A DNA stretch of 64,000 nt from Rhodococcus sp. 4CII (GCF_014256275.1 NZ_JACCFE010000002.1:4444001-4508000); one strand, 5' to 3'. Positions 26,780 to 36,369 are shown, counted from the first letter of the stretch. The notes: generated from the letters alone by a model not told the origin. A program made the numbers and translations.

Positions 26780-26858
26780 TTGGTCGCAGGAATGTGTTCG
26801 GTCCGGCCGGGCCGGAATTCGGCGACCGTTTCGCGCTGGTGCGAAGAAGGGGAGACAA

Positions 26859-28034
26859 GTGGCGAACGATATGCCCGTAATGAGCCTCGTCCCATCGGAG
26901 GATGAGACGGCGCTCCGTCAGGTCGTCGCCGATCTGGCGAAGAAGTTCGACCATGACTACTTCATGGAGAAGACACGACAGGGGCTGCCGATCGACGAAC
27001 TCTGGGACGAGCTCGCCGCACTCGGATTCCTGGGGGTCAGTCTGCCGGAGGAGTACGGGGGCGGCGGCGGAGGACTCTGGCAACTGGCGATCGTCGCCGA
27101 GGAGTTGGCCGCGGCAGGATGCCCGCTCCAATTGCTCGTCTATTCGCAGTCGATCGGTGGCAGCATCCTCGCCAAGCACGGCACGGACGAGCAGAAGGAG
27201 CGGTGGCTGCGGGGCCTGGCCACCGGAAAACTCAAGTTCTCGTTTGCGCTCACCGAGTCGGAGGCGGGATCGAACTCGCAGGGGGTGTCCACCTCGGCCC
27301 GCGTCGTCGACGGCAAATACGTGCTGTCGGGCACGAAGACGTTCATCTCCGGCGTCGAGGGTGCCGATGCGATTCTGGTCGTGGCGCGAACCGGACTGGA
27401 CGAGAAGACCGGCAAGGGGCAACTGTCGCTCTTCATCGTCGACAGCGATGCGCCCGGGCTCACTCGGCAGCTGGTTCCGACTGCACTGGAGGCGCCGGAC
27501 AAGCAATGGACGTTGTTCTTCGACGACGTGACGCTCGATGCCGACCGGCTGGTCGGCGAGCTGCACCGGGGATTCCGGGCGGTGTTCGACGGTCTCAATC
27601 CCGAGCGCGTGCTCGGTGCAGCGTTCTGTGTGGGGATCGGCCGCTACGCGCTGGACAAGGCAGCCCGTTACGTCAACGAGCGTGAGGTGTGGGGTGTGCC
27701 GATCGGCAAACATCAGGGCGTCGCGCACCCGCTGGCGGCGGCGAAGGTCGAGTTGGAGTCGGCCCGCTTGATGATGGAGAAGGCTGCCAGGCTCTACGAC
27801 GCCGGATTGTCGGCGGGGGAGACCGCGAACATGGCGAAGTACCTCGCCGGGGAGGCTGGAGTCCACTGCCTCGACAGTGCCATTCAGGTGCACGGCGGAA
27901 ACGGCTTCGCGCTGGAGTACGGATTGACCGACATGTGGTGGCTGGCGCGTCTGATCCAGGTTGCTCCCGTGTCGCGGGAGATGGTCCTGAACTTCGTCGC
28001 CGAGCATTCGCTGGGACTCCCGAAGTCGTACTGA
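26859..28034 (+). CDS. Acyl-CoA dehydrogenase
   Basis: A 391-residue FAD enzyme that introduces a 2,3-double bond in an acyl-CoA. Start GTG 26859 is preceded by AAGGGGAG; the frame is open further upstream, but that stretch contains the operator region. FALTESEAGSNSQG and KTFISGVEGADAILV mark the beta-domain flavin loop. GVPIGKHQGVAHPLAAAKVE and QVHGGNGFALEYGLTDMWW mark the C-terminal bundle. It is the first gene rightward from the carotenoid oxygenase and is separated by 275 bp and a new promoter from the racemase gene. Confidence 0.92.
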   Translation: MANDMPVMSLVPSEDETALRQVVADLAKKFDHDYFMEKTRQGLPIDELWDELAALGFLGVSLPEEYGGGGGGLWQLAIVAEELAAAGCPLQLLVYSQSIGGSILAKHGTDEQKERWLRGLATGKLKFSFALTESEAGSNSQGVSTSARVVDGKYVLSGTKTFISGVEGADAILVVARTGLDEKTGKGQLSLFIVDSDAPGLTRQLVPTALEAPDKQWTLFFDDVTLDADRLVGELHRGFRAVFDGLNPERVLGAAFCVGIGRYALDKAARYVNEREVWGVPIGKHQGVAHPLAAAKVELESARLMMEKAARLYDAGLSAGETANMAKYLAGEAGVHCLDSAIQVHGGNGFALEYGLTDMWWLARLIQVAPVSREMVLNFVAEHSLGLPKSY

Positions 28035-28105
28035 CAACGGTGTTTCCGGGCGAATGCGACGCCCGTGCCCGAGGCGGTTCCGGTGAAGCAGATCACAGAA
28101 ACTGC

Positions 28106-28134
28106 TTGACCAAGGGATATGAGCAACGTACTCT
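28106..28134 (+). promoter_or_regulatory. Promoter of the racemase-to-hydratase operon
   Basis: TTGACC (28106-28111), 17-bp spacer, TACTCT (28129-28134), about 175 bp upstream of the racemase gene. The leader between them has no recognisable gene. Confidence 0.5.
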
Positions 28135-28309
28135 CAAAATTAATCCCGGACTCCCGGCACGCTTCGTCGAGAGGGTTCGGCCATTCTGCCGAAAGACATT
28201 TCGCGAGATCCTCGGAAACGGCAGACGCGGAGAATTCGTGCTTCCACCTGCTTTCGGTGCGCAAGGCCGCCCCCTATTCCTATCTGTCGAAGACTGGAGT
28301 GACTTGAAG

Positions 28310-29473
28310 ATGGACAACAGCGGAGTACGCCCACGGGGCCCACTGGCCGGCCTGCGGGTGGTCGAGCTCGCAGGGATCGGCCCGGCGCCCTTCTGCGCGA
28401 TGCTCCTGGCCGACCTGGGCGCGGAGGTCCTCCGGGTGCGGCGCCCGCGGAAGGCGAAGGCGGGGCCCGTCGACCCGCCGCCGCTCGACTTGATCGAGCG
28501 GAACAGGACGCTGTGGGAACTCGACTTCAAGGACCCGTCGGCGCGCACCGACCTGATCGCGGTCATCGAGCAGGCCGACGTCGTGATCGAGGGCTTCCGC
28601 CCGGGAACCACGGAGCGTCTCGGCCTCGGTCCGGAAGAGATGCGTGCGCGCAATCCTAAGCTGGTGTACGGACGGATGACGGGATGGGGGCAGGACGGAC
28701 CGCTCGCCCAGACCGCGGGGCACGACATCAACTACATCGGGCTGACCGGAGCCCTCGACCTGATCGGGGAGTCGGGTTCGGCCCCGCTCCCGCCGCTGAA
28801 TTACGTGGGCGACTACGGCGGCGGCGGCATGCTCCTGGCCATGGGACTGCTCGCGGCCGTGTGGGAGGCATCCCGATCGGGCGTGGGGCAGGTCGTCGAC
28901 GCGGCGATGGTGGACGGGGCGACCGTCCTGTCCACGCTCTACTTCAGCCTGAGCAATGCCGGGCGGTGGCGCGCCGAACGTGGAAGCAACATCCTCGACG
29001 GCGGGGCACCGTTCTACCGCACGCATCAGACGGCCGACGGCAAGTACATGGCACTCGGGGCACTCGAACAGCCCTTCTACGACGAGTTCGCCGCAGTGGC
29101 CGGTATCGAGAGCATGAGCGAGGCGGAGCGCCTCGAGCCGGCGAATTGGAACGCCCTCGCCGGCGGACTGTCGGCCCTCTTCCTGACCCGGACGCGTCAG
29201 GAGTGGACGGAACTGTTCCGAGACACGAACGCCTGCTGCACCCCGGTGCTGGGCCTCACGGAGGCAGCGGAACACGAGCACATCAAGGCCCGGTCGACGA
29301 TCCTCTCGGTTGCCGGTGTGGCGCAACCGGCGCCGGCGCCGCGGTTCAGCAAGACTCCGTCCGGCACACCGTCGAGTCCGGCCGAGTACGGCGACTGGCG
29401 AGAGCTGACCGCATCGTGGGGTGCCCCGATCGGCAGCACGGACCAGCACGCGGCGCAGCCTGCCACCATCTGA
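28310..29473 (+). CDS. Alpha-methylacyl-CoA racemase (family III CoA-transferase fold)
   Basis: A 387-residue enzyme; ATG 28310 has GGAG 10 nt upstream. The start ELAGIGPAPFCAMLLADLGA and the signature GHDINYIGLTGAL are those of alpha-methylacyl-CoA racemases rather than true CoA-transferases, which have GYD where this has GHD. The catalytic His (about residue 137) and the Asp in VGDYGGGG (about 167) match the acid/base pair of the mycobacterial enzyme. It converts (2R)- to (2S)-2-methylacyl-CoA so that beta-oxidation can proceed past a methyl branch. That makes an isoprenoid or other branched chain the likely substrate of this operon and fits a carotenoid-cleavage neighbour. Confidence 0.88.
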   Translation: MDNSGVRPRGPLAGLRVVELAGIGPAPFCAMLLADLGAEVLRVRRPRKAKAGPVDPPPLDLIERNRTLWELDFKDPSARTDLIAVIEQADVVIEGFRPGTTERLGLGPEEMRARNPKLVYGRMTGWGQDGPLAQTAGHDINYIGLTGALDLIGESGSAPLPPLNYVGDYGGGGMLLAMGLLAAVWEASRSGVGQVVDAAMVDGATVLSTLYFSLSNAGRWRAERGSNILDGGAPFYRTHQTADGKYMALGALEQPFYDEFAAVAGIESMSEAERLEPANWNALAGGLSALFLTRTRQEWTELFRDTNACCTPVLGLTEAAEHEHIKARSTILSVAGVAQPAPAPRFSKTPSGTPSSPAEYGDWRELTASWGAPIGSTDQHAAQPATI

Positions 29474-29492
29474 CCAGAAGGAGCTCTCACAC

Positions 29493-30317
29493 GTGGGAAT
29501 GCTGAATAATCAGGCAGTCGTGATCACCGGTGCGGGAGGGGGACTCGGTCGAAGCTATGCCCTCGCGGCGGCTTCCGCGGGCGCGTCCGTGGTGGTCAAC
29601 GACATCGACCCGGACGGGGCGCACGGCGTGGTCGCCGAGATCCGCGCGTCGGGCGGCAGAGCCGAGCCGTACGTCGGATCGATCGCGAACTGGGACGAGG
29701 CAGCGGCGATCGTCGGGCAGTGCGTCGAGTGCTTCGGCGCCATCGACGCGCTGGTCAACAACGCCGCCATCATGCACATGGGCGACGTGCTCGAGGACAC
29801 CGAAGCCGATTACCGCGCGCTGGTCGAGACGAATCTACTGGGCTCGGCTTTCGTCGGGCTCCATGCCGCGCGAGCCATGGTCGGGTCGGGCGGCGGCAGG
29901 ATCGTCAACGTCACCTCGACCGCGCATCTCGGCCGATCCGGCACGAGCGCGTATGCGGCGACGAAGGGCGCGGTGTCGTCCCTCACCTACGGATGGGCCG
30001 TGGATCTGCAGGGCCACGGGATCAAGGTCAATGCGATCGCGCCGAGCGCACGAACCCCGATGCTGGAGGCCAATCCCATTGCGGGTATCGACTACTCGAC
30101 ACTTCCGTCGCCCGACGAGATCGCACCGCTTGCGGTCTACCTGATGAGCGAGCGCGTCGCGTTCACCGGTCGAGTGCTGCGCCTCGAGAAGCGTGACCTC
30201 AAGGTGATGAACCTGCCCAGCTTTCCCGAGCGCGGTGTGGGTCGCGATACGTGGACAGCCGAGGACGTGGCCGAGGCACTCGAGCAGCACCCGGATGAGC
30301 GCGCCACCGCGGTCTGA
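29493..30317 (+). CDS. Short-chain dehydrogenase/reductase
   Basis: A 274-residue SDR. I chose GTG 29493 because AAGGAG lies 9 nt upstream; the in-frame ATG two codons later would be 15 nt away. TGAGGGLG is the nucleotide-binding loop, NDID after the second strand favours NAD(H), NNAAIMH is the structural motif, and YAATK (about 152-156) contains the catalytic Tyr and Lys. The gene follows the racemase by 19 bp. Members in such operons oxidise 3-hydroxyacyl-CoA; this one could do so after the MaoC or enoyl hydratase step, although oxidation of an alcohol intermediate is equally open. Confidence 0.9.
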   Translation: MGMLNNQAVVITGAGGGLGRSYALAAASAGASVVVNDIDPDGAHGVVAEIRASGGRAEPYVGSIANWDEAAAIVGQCVECFGAIDALVNNAAIMHMGDVLEDTEADYRALVETNLLGSAFVGLHAARAMVGSGGGRIVNVTSTAHLGRSGTSAYAATKGAVSSLTYGWAVDLQGHGIKVNAIAPSARTPMLEANPIAGIDYSTLPSPDEIAPLAVYLMSERVAFTGRVLRLEKRDLKVMNLPSFPERGVGRDTWTAEDVAEALEQHPDERATAV

Positions 30318-30376
30318 CGATCCGCGCCTATCTCATTTCGAGCCAACCGATTTCGGGATTGCTGAAAGGACCAGCC

Positions 30377-32179
30377 ATGACCATGCAGGCGGAGAGGCCG
30401 AAGGCCCTCTACGCGGGCACACTGCCCGAGGCGTTTCAGCTCACGCTGCGGGAGCGCCCTGACGAGGTCGCGTTCCACGCGACCGACGAGATCCCCGCGA
30501 TGACCTGGGCGCAGTATGCGGAACAGGTGCGAACGGCTGCGGCGGTGCTGGCGGGTCTGGGGTTGCGCCGCGGCGACACCATCGCGCTGCTCTTCACCTC
30601 GAGGCGGGAATTCCACTTCCTCGACTCGGCCGCCCTCCACCTGGGCATCACCAGTTTCTCGCTCTACAACAGTGCCTCGCTCGACGCCATGCGCTTCGTT
30701 CTGAACAATTCCGGTACCCGGGCGGTGTTCACGGAGGCCGCGTTCGCCGAGCGGGCAGCCGAACTGGGCGCCATCGTCGACGAGGTCGTCGTCATGTCCT
30801 CGGAGCCGCACGACCTGACCGACTGGGACACCCTCGCGGGCGAGGCCGACGCCGACTTCGATCTGGAAGCAGCCGCAGTAGCCGTCTCACCCGACGACGT
30901 CGCCACCCTGGTGTACACGGCCGGCACGACGGGCGACCCCAAGGGGGTTGAGCTGACCCACGCAAACATCACGTTCGCCATGCGGACCTTCGTCGAACGG
31001 ATGGAGATTCCGCAGGGAGCCAACCAGCTGTCGTTCCTGCCGATGGCGCACGCGATGGCGAGAATGATGGACCACTACGTCGCGATGATGCTGGGATTCA
31101 GCGTCAGTATCTGCGCCGACCCCGCCCGCATTCTCGCCGATCTGAAGGACGTGCGTCCGAGTTTCTTCGCATCCACGCCGCGAGTCTGGGAGAAGCTGCG
31201 CGCCGACATCGACAATGCGGTGGCGGGTGTAGCGGACGGCGAGCGCCGGGCCGAGATCACGCGCGTCGTCGAGTTGGGTATCGAACGGGTCCGCGCGGAG
31301 CAGAAAGCGTTCGAGGCCGGCCTCGAACGCCCCGAATTCGACTTCACGCCGGACGAAGCGGAACTGCTACGGAATCTCCGACGACAGGTGGGGCTCGATC
31401 GGATCTCGGCGTCGATCGTCGGCGGCGCGCCGGTCGACTCCGAGATGGTCGAATACTTCCACGCCCTCGGTGTCCCGATGGGGGAGGCCTTCGGCATGAC
31501 CGAGTCGTCGGCGGTCTGTGCCGCGAACCCGCCGTCGCGGGTCCGGTTCGGCACGGTCGGCCCGGCGCTGGACGGGGTGACGGTCCGCCTCGCGCAGGAC
31601 GGCGAACTTCTTCTCAAGGGTCCCAACGTGATGCGTGGTTACCGCGGCATGCCCGAACGCACCGCGGAGGCGATCGACCGGGACGGTTGGCTGCACACGG
31701 GAGATGTCGCACGGGTCGACGGCGACGGCTACCTGCGCATCGTCGACCGCAAGAAGGACATCATCATCAACGCCGCCGGCAAGAACATGTCGCCGACGCT
31801 GATCCAGAGTGCGCTCGCGCGCGCCACCGGTCTCGTCAACCACGTCGTGGTGATAGGTGATCGTCGCCCCTACAACGTCGCGCTCGTGGTGCTCGACGCG
31901 AACGAGGTGCTTCGGTTCGCCCGGGCACACGGTGTCGAGGCGGACGATGGGTCCGAACTCCTGGACCACCCGATCGTCAAGGCCGAGCTGGACGACGCGG
32001 TGGCACGCGCGAATTCGGGATTGTCCCGCCCCGAGCAGATCAAGAGTTACCGCGTCCTCGAGGCCGACTGGGTGCCGGGTCGGGACGAGCTCACACCGAC
32101 CATGAAGCTCAAGAGGGCGTCGATCGTGCGCAAGTACGCCGAGATCATCGACGAGATGTACGAGACGGCGAAACGCTGA
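30377..32179 (+). CDS. Long-chain-type acyl-CoA ligase (AMP-forming)
   Basis: A 600-residue adenylate-forming ligase with GAAAGGA 6 nt before ATG 30377. Motifs are YTAGTTGDPKG (P-loop; Ala replaces the usual Ser at the third position), EAFGMTESSA, GWLHTGDVAR and DRKKDIIINAAGKNMSP. It is a paralogue of the ligase encoded at 3819, with the same length and subgroup. It probably activates the acid that enters the racemase/dehydrogenase pathway of this operon. The next gene starts 5 bp after its stop, so the two are cotranscribed. Confidence 0.9.
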   Translation: MTMQAERPKALYAGTLPEAFQLTLRERPDEVAFHATDEIPAMTWAQYAEQVRTAAAVLAGLGLRRGDTIALLFTSRREFHFLDSAALHLGITSFSLYNSASLDAMRFVLNNSGTRAVFTEAAFAERAAELGAIVDEVVVMSSEPHDLTDWDTLAGEADADFDLEAAAVAVSPDDVATLVYTAGTTGDPKGVELTHANITFAMRTFVERMEIPQGANQLSFLPMAHAMARMMDHYVAMMLGFSVSICADPARILADLKDVRPSFFASTPRVWEKLRADIDNAVAGVADGERRAEITRVVELGIERVRAEQKAFEAGLERPEFDFTPDEAELLRNLRRQVGLDRISASIVGGAPVDSEMVEYFHALGVPMGEAFGMTESSAVCAANPPSRVRFGTVGPALDGVTVRLAQDGELLLKGPNVMRGYRGMPERTAEAIDRDGWLHTGDVARVDGDGYLRIVDRKKDIIINAAGKNMSPTLIQSALARATGLVNHVVVIGDRRPYNVALVVLDANEVLRFARAHGVEADDGSELLDHPIVKAELDDAVARANSGLSRPEQIKSYRVLEADWVPGRDELTPTMKLKRASIVRKYAEIIDEMYETAKR

Positions 32180-32183
32180 GTCG

Positions 32184-32705
32184 ATGCAGAGTTCAGGACG
32201 ACAGATTGCGCGACCAACTGTCGCGGAGCACGCCACGGTCTATGCGGACGACTTCGAAGCCGGGCAGCGGATCCCGCTGGGATGCCGATTCGTCAGCGAA
32301 GAGGAGATCGTCGAGTTCGCACGCAAATGGGATCCGTTCCCGTTCCATCTGGACCGCGATGCGGCGGCGAAGTCCGAGTTCGGTGGTCTGGTGGGCAGCG
32401 GGTTGCACGTGCTGGCCATCCTTCAGGTCCTCGAATTCGAGGCCGTGCTCCATCGCACGGCGATGGTCGCCGGCCTCGGCTTCGACGAGATGAGGCTGCA
32501 CGCTCCCGCGTACGCGGGGGACACGTTGACCGGCAGCATGGTGATCCGCACGGTGCGCATGCGCGCCGACGGACGCGCCGTCGTCACGTGGCAGGGTCTG
32601 CTCGACCGAGGCGACACACGTGTGCTGTCCATGGAAGGGGCCGCGATGATCCGGCAGCGGCCGACGTTCCCCGAAGTGCCGGACGACGCCGGAAGGTCCG
32701 AGTGA
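32184..32705 (+). CDS. MaoC-like hydratase
   Basis: A 173-residue single hot-dog-domain protein. The segment WDPFPFHLDRDAA followed by SEFGGLVGSGLHVL is the MaoC/R-hydratase core, with the Asp and His positions of the hydratase motif. It would hydrate a 2-enoyl-CoA to the (R)-3-hydroxy product or act as a dehydratase. It is tightly packed between the ligase gene (4 bp) and the enoyl-CoA hydratase gene (1 bp). Having both an R-type and an S-type hydratase in one operon suggests either two different substrates or a stereochemical detour. Confidence 0.87.
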   Translation: MQSSGRQIARPTVAEHATVYADDFEAGQRIPLGCRFVSEEEIVEFARKWDPFPFHLDRDAAAKSEFGGLVGSGLHVLAILQVLEFEAVLHRTAMVAGLGFDEMRLHAPAYAGDTLTGSMVIRTVRMRADGRAVVTWQGLLDRGDTRVLSMEGAAMIRQRPTFPEVPDDAGRSE

Positions 32706-32706
32706 G

Positions 32707-33501
32707 ATGAGTGTGAGCGTGACGGACGGTGTCTCCGACTCGATCGTCGTCGAGCAGTCCAACGGGATCTGCGTCGTGCGCCTCAACCGGCCACGGGTGG
32801 GTAACGCCATCAGCGCCGAGATGTTCACCCGGCTCGGTGAGGTGTTCGCGGAGATCGACGCCGATGACCGCGTCCGCGTCGCCGTCCTGACCGGTACCGG
32901 GGATCGCGCATTCTGTGCGGGCGCCGACCTCGAGGAGTTCATTCCCACCCTGACCGGCGGCAATCTGGGCGCGGTGATACCCGATCCGAGCAAACGAATC
33001 TTCTCCGACGTCTACACGCCGATCATCGCCGCGGTCAACGGTACCTGTATCGCGGGCGGCATGGAACTGTTGCTGGGGACGGACATTCGCCTTGCCGCCG
33101 AGCACGCGACGTTCGCGACTCCCGAGACGCGGCTCGCGCTGGTCGGAGCGGGCGGCACCGTGTCGCGACTCGCGCGCCAGGTGCCGTGGGCCGTCGCCAT
33201 GGAGATGCTCCTCACCGGGGCTCCTATCGACGCCCACCGGGCGCGCGAGGTGGGGCTGGTGAATCGCGTCGTTCCGGCTGCCGGCCTCGTGGACGAAGCG
33301 TTGCGGCTCGCTGAGAGCATTTGCGCGGCCGGACCGCTGGCGACCAGAGCGACAAAGGAAATCGTTGTAAAGGGGGCCGCGATGGAATCGCCGTTCGGCA
33401 TCGAGGCCGAGCTCGCCGGGCGCGTCTTCGGTACCGAGGACGCGCTCGAGGGACCGCGGTCGTTCGTCGAGCGGCGTGCTCCGCGGTTTACCGGTCGGTA
33501 G
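32707..33501 (+). CDS. Enoyl-CoA hydratase/isomerase family protein
   Basis: A 264-residue crotonase-fold protein, with GGAAGG in the end of the previous gene as ribosome site. FCAGADLEEF and GGMELLLGTDIRLA form the oxyanion hole, and ETRLALVGAGGTVSRL carries one catalytic Glu position. The second Glu of classical hydratases is less clear, so isomerase or lyase activity is possible. It ends the racemase operon, and its last 14 bp overlap the 3' end of the convergent flavin oxidoreductase gene. Confidence 0.88.
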   Translation: MSVSVTDGVSDSIVVEQSNGICVVRLNRPRVGNAISAEMFTRLGEVFAEIDADDRVRVAVLTGTGDRAFCAGADLEEFIPTLTGGNLGAVIPDPSKRIFSDVYTPIIAAVNGTCIAGGMELLLGTDIRLAAEHATFATPETRLALVGAGGTVSRLARQVPWAVAMEMLLTGAPIDAHRAREVGLVNRVVPAAGLVDEALRLAESICAAGPLATRATKEIVVKGAAMESPFGIEAELAGRVFGTEDALEGPRSFVERRAPRFTGR

Positions 33502-34627
33502 TGACAAGTACGGTCGAGGTCGACTGGGCGGACATGACCGGATAGTCGGTGTATCCCACCTCGAAATGTCCTGTCGGGCTGGTGTAGTAGGTGGAACGCA
33601 CCGGTGCGTTCAGGGGCGCACCGGTCTCGAATCGCTTCGGAAGGTCGGGGTTCGCGATGAACGTTCCTCCGAAGCTCACCGCGTCTGCGGCCCCCGACTG
33701 GAGTAGTTCCTCGGCGGAGTGCTGGTCGAAGCCGCCGTTGGCCACGACGACGCCGTCGTAGTTGCGGCGAATCAGGTTGATCGGATCGATGCCGTCCTCG
33801 GAGTGCCTGCCCCGGTAGTCCGATACCTCGATGAAGGCCAACCCCATGGCACTCAGTCGTTGGGAGACATAGGTGTAGAGGGCTGTGCTGTCCTCGTCGT
33901 GGACGTCGTTGAAGTAGAAGCCGGGTGAAAGTTTCACCGCGATGCGTTCGGCGCCCACTCGTTCGGCGGCTCCTTCGATGCACTCCAGCAGGAACCGCGA
34001 CCGATTTTCGATTGAACCCCCATATGAGTCCGTGCGCAGATTGGTACCCGACGAGAGGAACTGCATGGGCAGGTATCCGCCGGCGGCGTGGATCTCGACT
34101 CCGTCGAATCCTGCTCGAATCGCTCGCGTCGTGGCGTCCACGAAGCATCCGATTTCTCGCGCTACTCCGGCGCCGTCCAGCGCATCTGGAGTCGGGAAGG
34201 GCCGGTCGTGGCGGGGGCACCTGATCGAGTATCCCCGGAATTCGGGATCGGGCTGCACGGCGGAAGGCGCCACCGGATTGACCGCTCCCGGGAGCAGCTC
34301 CGGAAACGAAATGCGCCCGACGTGCATGAGCTGGGCAAAGATTCGGCCGCCGGCCCGGTGCACGGCATCGGCTATGGGTTCCCATCCACGTCCGTGCGCG
34401 TCCGAGTACATCGCCGGCTGGTTGAGTTCGCCCCGTCCGAGCGGGGACGGATTGATGCCTTCGGTGATGATGACTCCCGCGCTCGCGCGTTGTGCGTAGT
34501 ACTCCGCCATTATCGGCGTCGGGACTTGGTCGAGGTCGGCGCGGAGCCGGGTGCACGGTGCCATGAAAACTCGGTTGGCTGCATCGACCTTGCCGACGCG
34601 CAGTGGACTGAGCAACTTCATGGTCAC
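33488..34627 (-). CDS. Old-yellow-enzyme-family NADH:flavin oxidoreductase
   Basis: A 379-residue FMN-binding TIM barrel. I chose GTG 34627 because AGGAG is 8 nt upstream; an ATG two codons later is also possible. FMAPCTRLRAD near the start, the active-site region EIHAAGGYLPMQFLS, and the RTDSYGGSIENRSRF signature are diagnostic for the NemA/xenobiotic reductase branch. It would reduce the C=C of an alpha,beta-unsaturated carbonyl compound. It converges on the enoyl-CoA hydratase gene and diverges from an MFS gene. In the usual HxxN position the second residue looks altered (HAAG), which may affect substrate hydrogen bonding. Confidence 0.92.
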   Translation of the reverse strand: MTMKLLSPLRVGKVDAANRVFMAPCTRLRADLDQVPTPIMAEYYAQRASAGVIITEGINPSPLGRGELNQPAMYSDAHGRGWEPIADAVHRAGGRIFAQLMHVGRISFPELLPGAVNPVAPSAVQPDPEFRGYSIRCPRHDRPFPTPDALDGAGVAREIGCFVDATTRAIRAGFDGVEIHAAGGYLPMQFLSSGTNLRTDSYGGSIENRSRFLLECIEGAAERVGAERIAVKLSPGFYFNDVHDEDSTALYTYVSQRLSAMGLAFIEVSDYRGRHSEDGIDPINLIRRNYDGVVVANGGFDQHSAEELLQSGAADAVSFGGTFIANPDLPKRFETGAPLNAPVRSTYYTSPTGHFEVGYTDYPVMSAQSTSTVLVTTDR

Positions 34628-34896
34628 GATCTGTACTCCTGACGTCATTCCACCATGTTATGAGAAAGTATGAATCAAAAATAGCTGTAGGTGCAAGGTC
34701 GGTTGCTCGGCCGCGATCCGTCCCGGAGCCTGTGGTGGCAGCTGCAGCGCGGATAGTCGGCGAACTCGAACGCTTGCGCAGCTGTTACCGCGCGAACGCT
34801 GTCATTTGGCCGCGTTTCCGGACGCCTCGCCCAAGTGACAGCAGTGGCGGTGACCATCGTTCGGTCCCCGTTGTCCATTCTGTGAAGGAGTACCAG

Positions 34897-36369
34897 ATGC
34901 GCGCAGGTCTTTCGCGCGACCCGGAGAAGGCTGATTCTGGAGCCTTCGCCGTCGTCGGCTTTCTCATCGTCATGGAGTTCGGCAGTGGGCTGCTCCAGGG
35001 CTGGTATCCGCCTCTTCTCGCTAGTATCGGAGAGGCGCACGATGTTTCGGCGGCCGCTCTGAACTGGGTCAATGTGGTATTCCTGTTGACGTCGGTAGCT
35101 TTTGTCCCGATCATTGCCAAACTCGGCGACATCTACGGGCACCGTCGGATGCTGGTAGTCGCAGCAGCCTTGGTCGCTGTCGGCTCGCTGCTTGTCGCGT
35201 TGGCTCCGACGTTCGGATTGCTCCTGGCCGGCCGCGTGCTCCAGGCGCCGTTGATCGCGTTCCTTCCGCTCGAATTCGCCATCGTGCGTGATCGCGATCA
35301 AGAGACAGCCGGCCGGAACATTGCCTACCTGGTCGGCTCCCTCACTGCGGGAGTTCTTGTCGGAGGTCTGGTATCCGGAGCGATGATGACGACCTTCGAG
35401 AACCTCACTCTCGTTCTTCTCGTTCCGGCCGTCATGATGCTCGTGTGCGTTCCGACCGCACGTTTCCTCGTCCGCGAGACCGTTGCGCGGAGCCGAGCGA
35501 CGGTCGACTGGAAGGGCGCGATTCTGTTGGCGTCCGGTTTGCTGGCACTCCTCAGTGGCGTGTCGAACGGTAACAGTCTCGGCTGGTCTGATCCCCTGAT
35601 CGTGATGCTGATCGTGGGAGGAACGGTTGTACTCGTCGTCTGGGTTCTGGTCGAGTGTCGCGTCACCGATCCGCTCGTCGACTTCGCGGTCATGGCTCGT
35701 GGACGCCTCGTGCTGCCCGTGGTGATCGCCGCTCTGATCGGAGCACAGATTTTCGGATCCCAGGCGCCGACTGCGCTGTTCATGCGATCCGACCCGGACG
35801 TCTACGGGTTCGGTCTCGGTGTCAGCGCTTCCTTTGCCGGCACACTGCTGGCCGTCAACGCCGCAGGCGCATTTCTCGGTTCCACGCTCAGTGACCGGAT
35901 TGCACGTGCGAGCGCCCGGCATCATGCCATCGCGCTGGGCGCGGTCTTGACCGCCTGCGCCTACACACTGATGATCGTCGTCCCCGCGAGCGCTCCAGTC
36001 TTCTCCGTGTACCTGTTCCTTCAGGGTTTCGGCATCGGAATCCTCGTCGGACTCGTGCCGGCCGTCATCGTCGATCGTGCTCCATCGGATTCCGTCGGAA
36101 TTGCATCAGGGATTTACAACACCTCTCGCACCGGAGCCGGTTCGATCGCCGGGGCGATCTTCGCCTTGGTGATGTCGTCGATGCTGACCACGGTCGATGT
36201 CGGTGGCGTCGACAAGACCGTCTCGTCGCTGGGTTCCTACCACGCCGTCTGGGCGACGTGTGCGGCAATCTGTGTCGCCATCGCGGTACTGGCGTTGTTC
36301 CTGAATGCAGATCACCGTCGCGATGTCGACACCTCCGAAACGGATGTGCGCGACACCGTCGGATTGTGA
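34897..36369 (+). CDS. MFS transporter
   Basis: A 490-residue membrane protein with about 14 hydrophobic segments. ATG 34897 was chosen because GAAGGAG lies 8 nt upstream; the frame is open earlier, but that part is basic and unlike a transporter N-terminus. AKLGDIYGHRRMLV is the major-facilitator A-motif. The closest layout is DHA2-type permeases. It diverges from the old-yellow-enzyme gene and precedes an Lrp-type regulator and an amidase gene on the same strand, so it may bring in the amide or release the acid. Confidence 0.87.
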   Translation: MRAGLSRDPEKADSGAFAVVGFLIVMEFGSGLLQGWYPPLLASIGEAHDVSAAALNWVNVVFLLTSVAFVPIIAKLGDIYGHRRMLVVAAALVAVGSLLVALAPTFGLLLAGRVLQAPLIAFLPLEFAIVRDRDQETAGRNIAYLVGSLTAGVLVGGLVSGAMMTTFENLTLVLLVPAVMMLVCVPTARFLVRETVARSRATVDWKGAILLASGLLALLSGVSNGNSLGWSDPLIVMLIVGGTVVLVVWVLVECRVTDPLVDFAVMARGRLVLPVVIAALIGAQIFGSQAPTALFMRSDPDVYGFGLGVSASFAGTLLAVNAAGAFLGSTLSDRIARASARHHAIALGAVLTACAYTLMIVVPASAPVFSVYLFLQGFGIGILVGLVPAVIVDRAPSDSVGIASGIYNTSRTGAGSIAGAIFALVMSSMLTTVDVGGVDKTVSSLGSYHAVWATCAAICVAIAVLALFLNADHRRDVDTSETDVRDTVGL

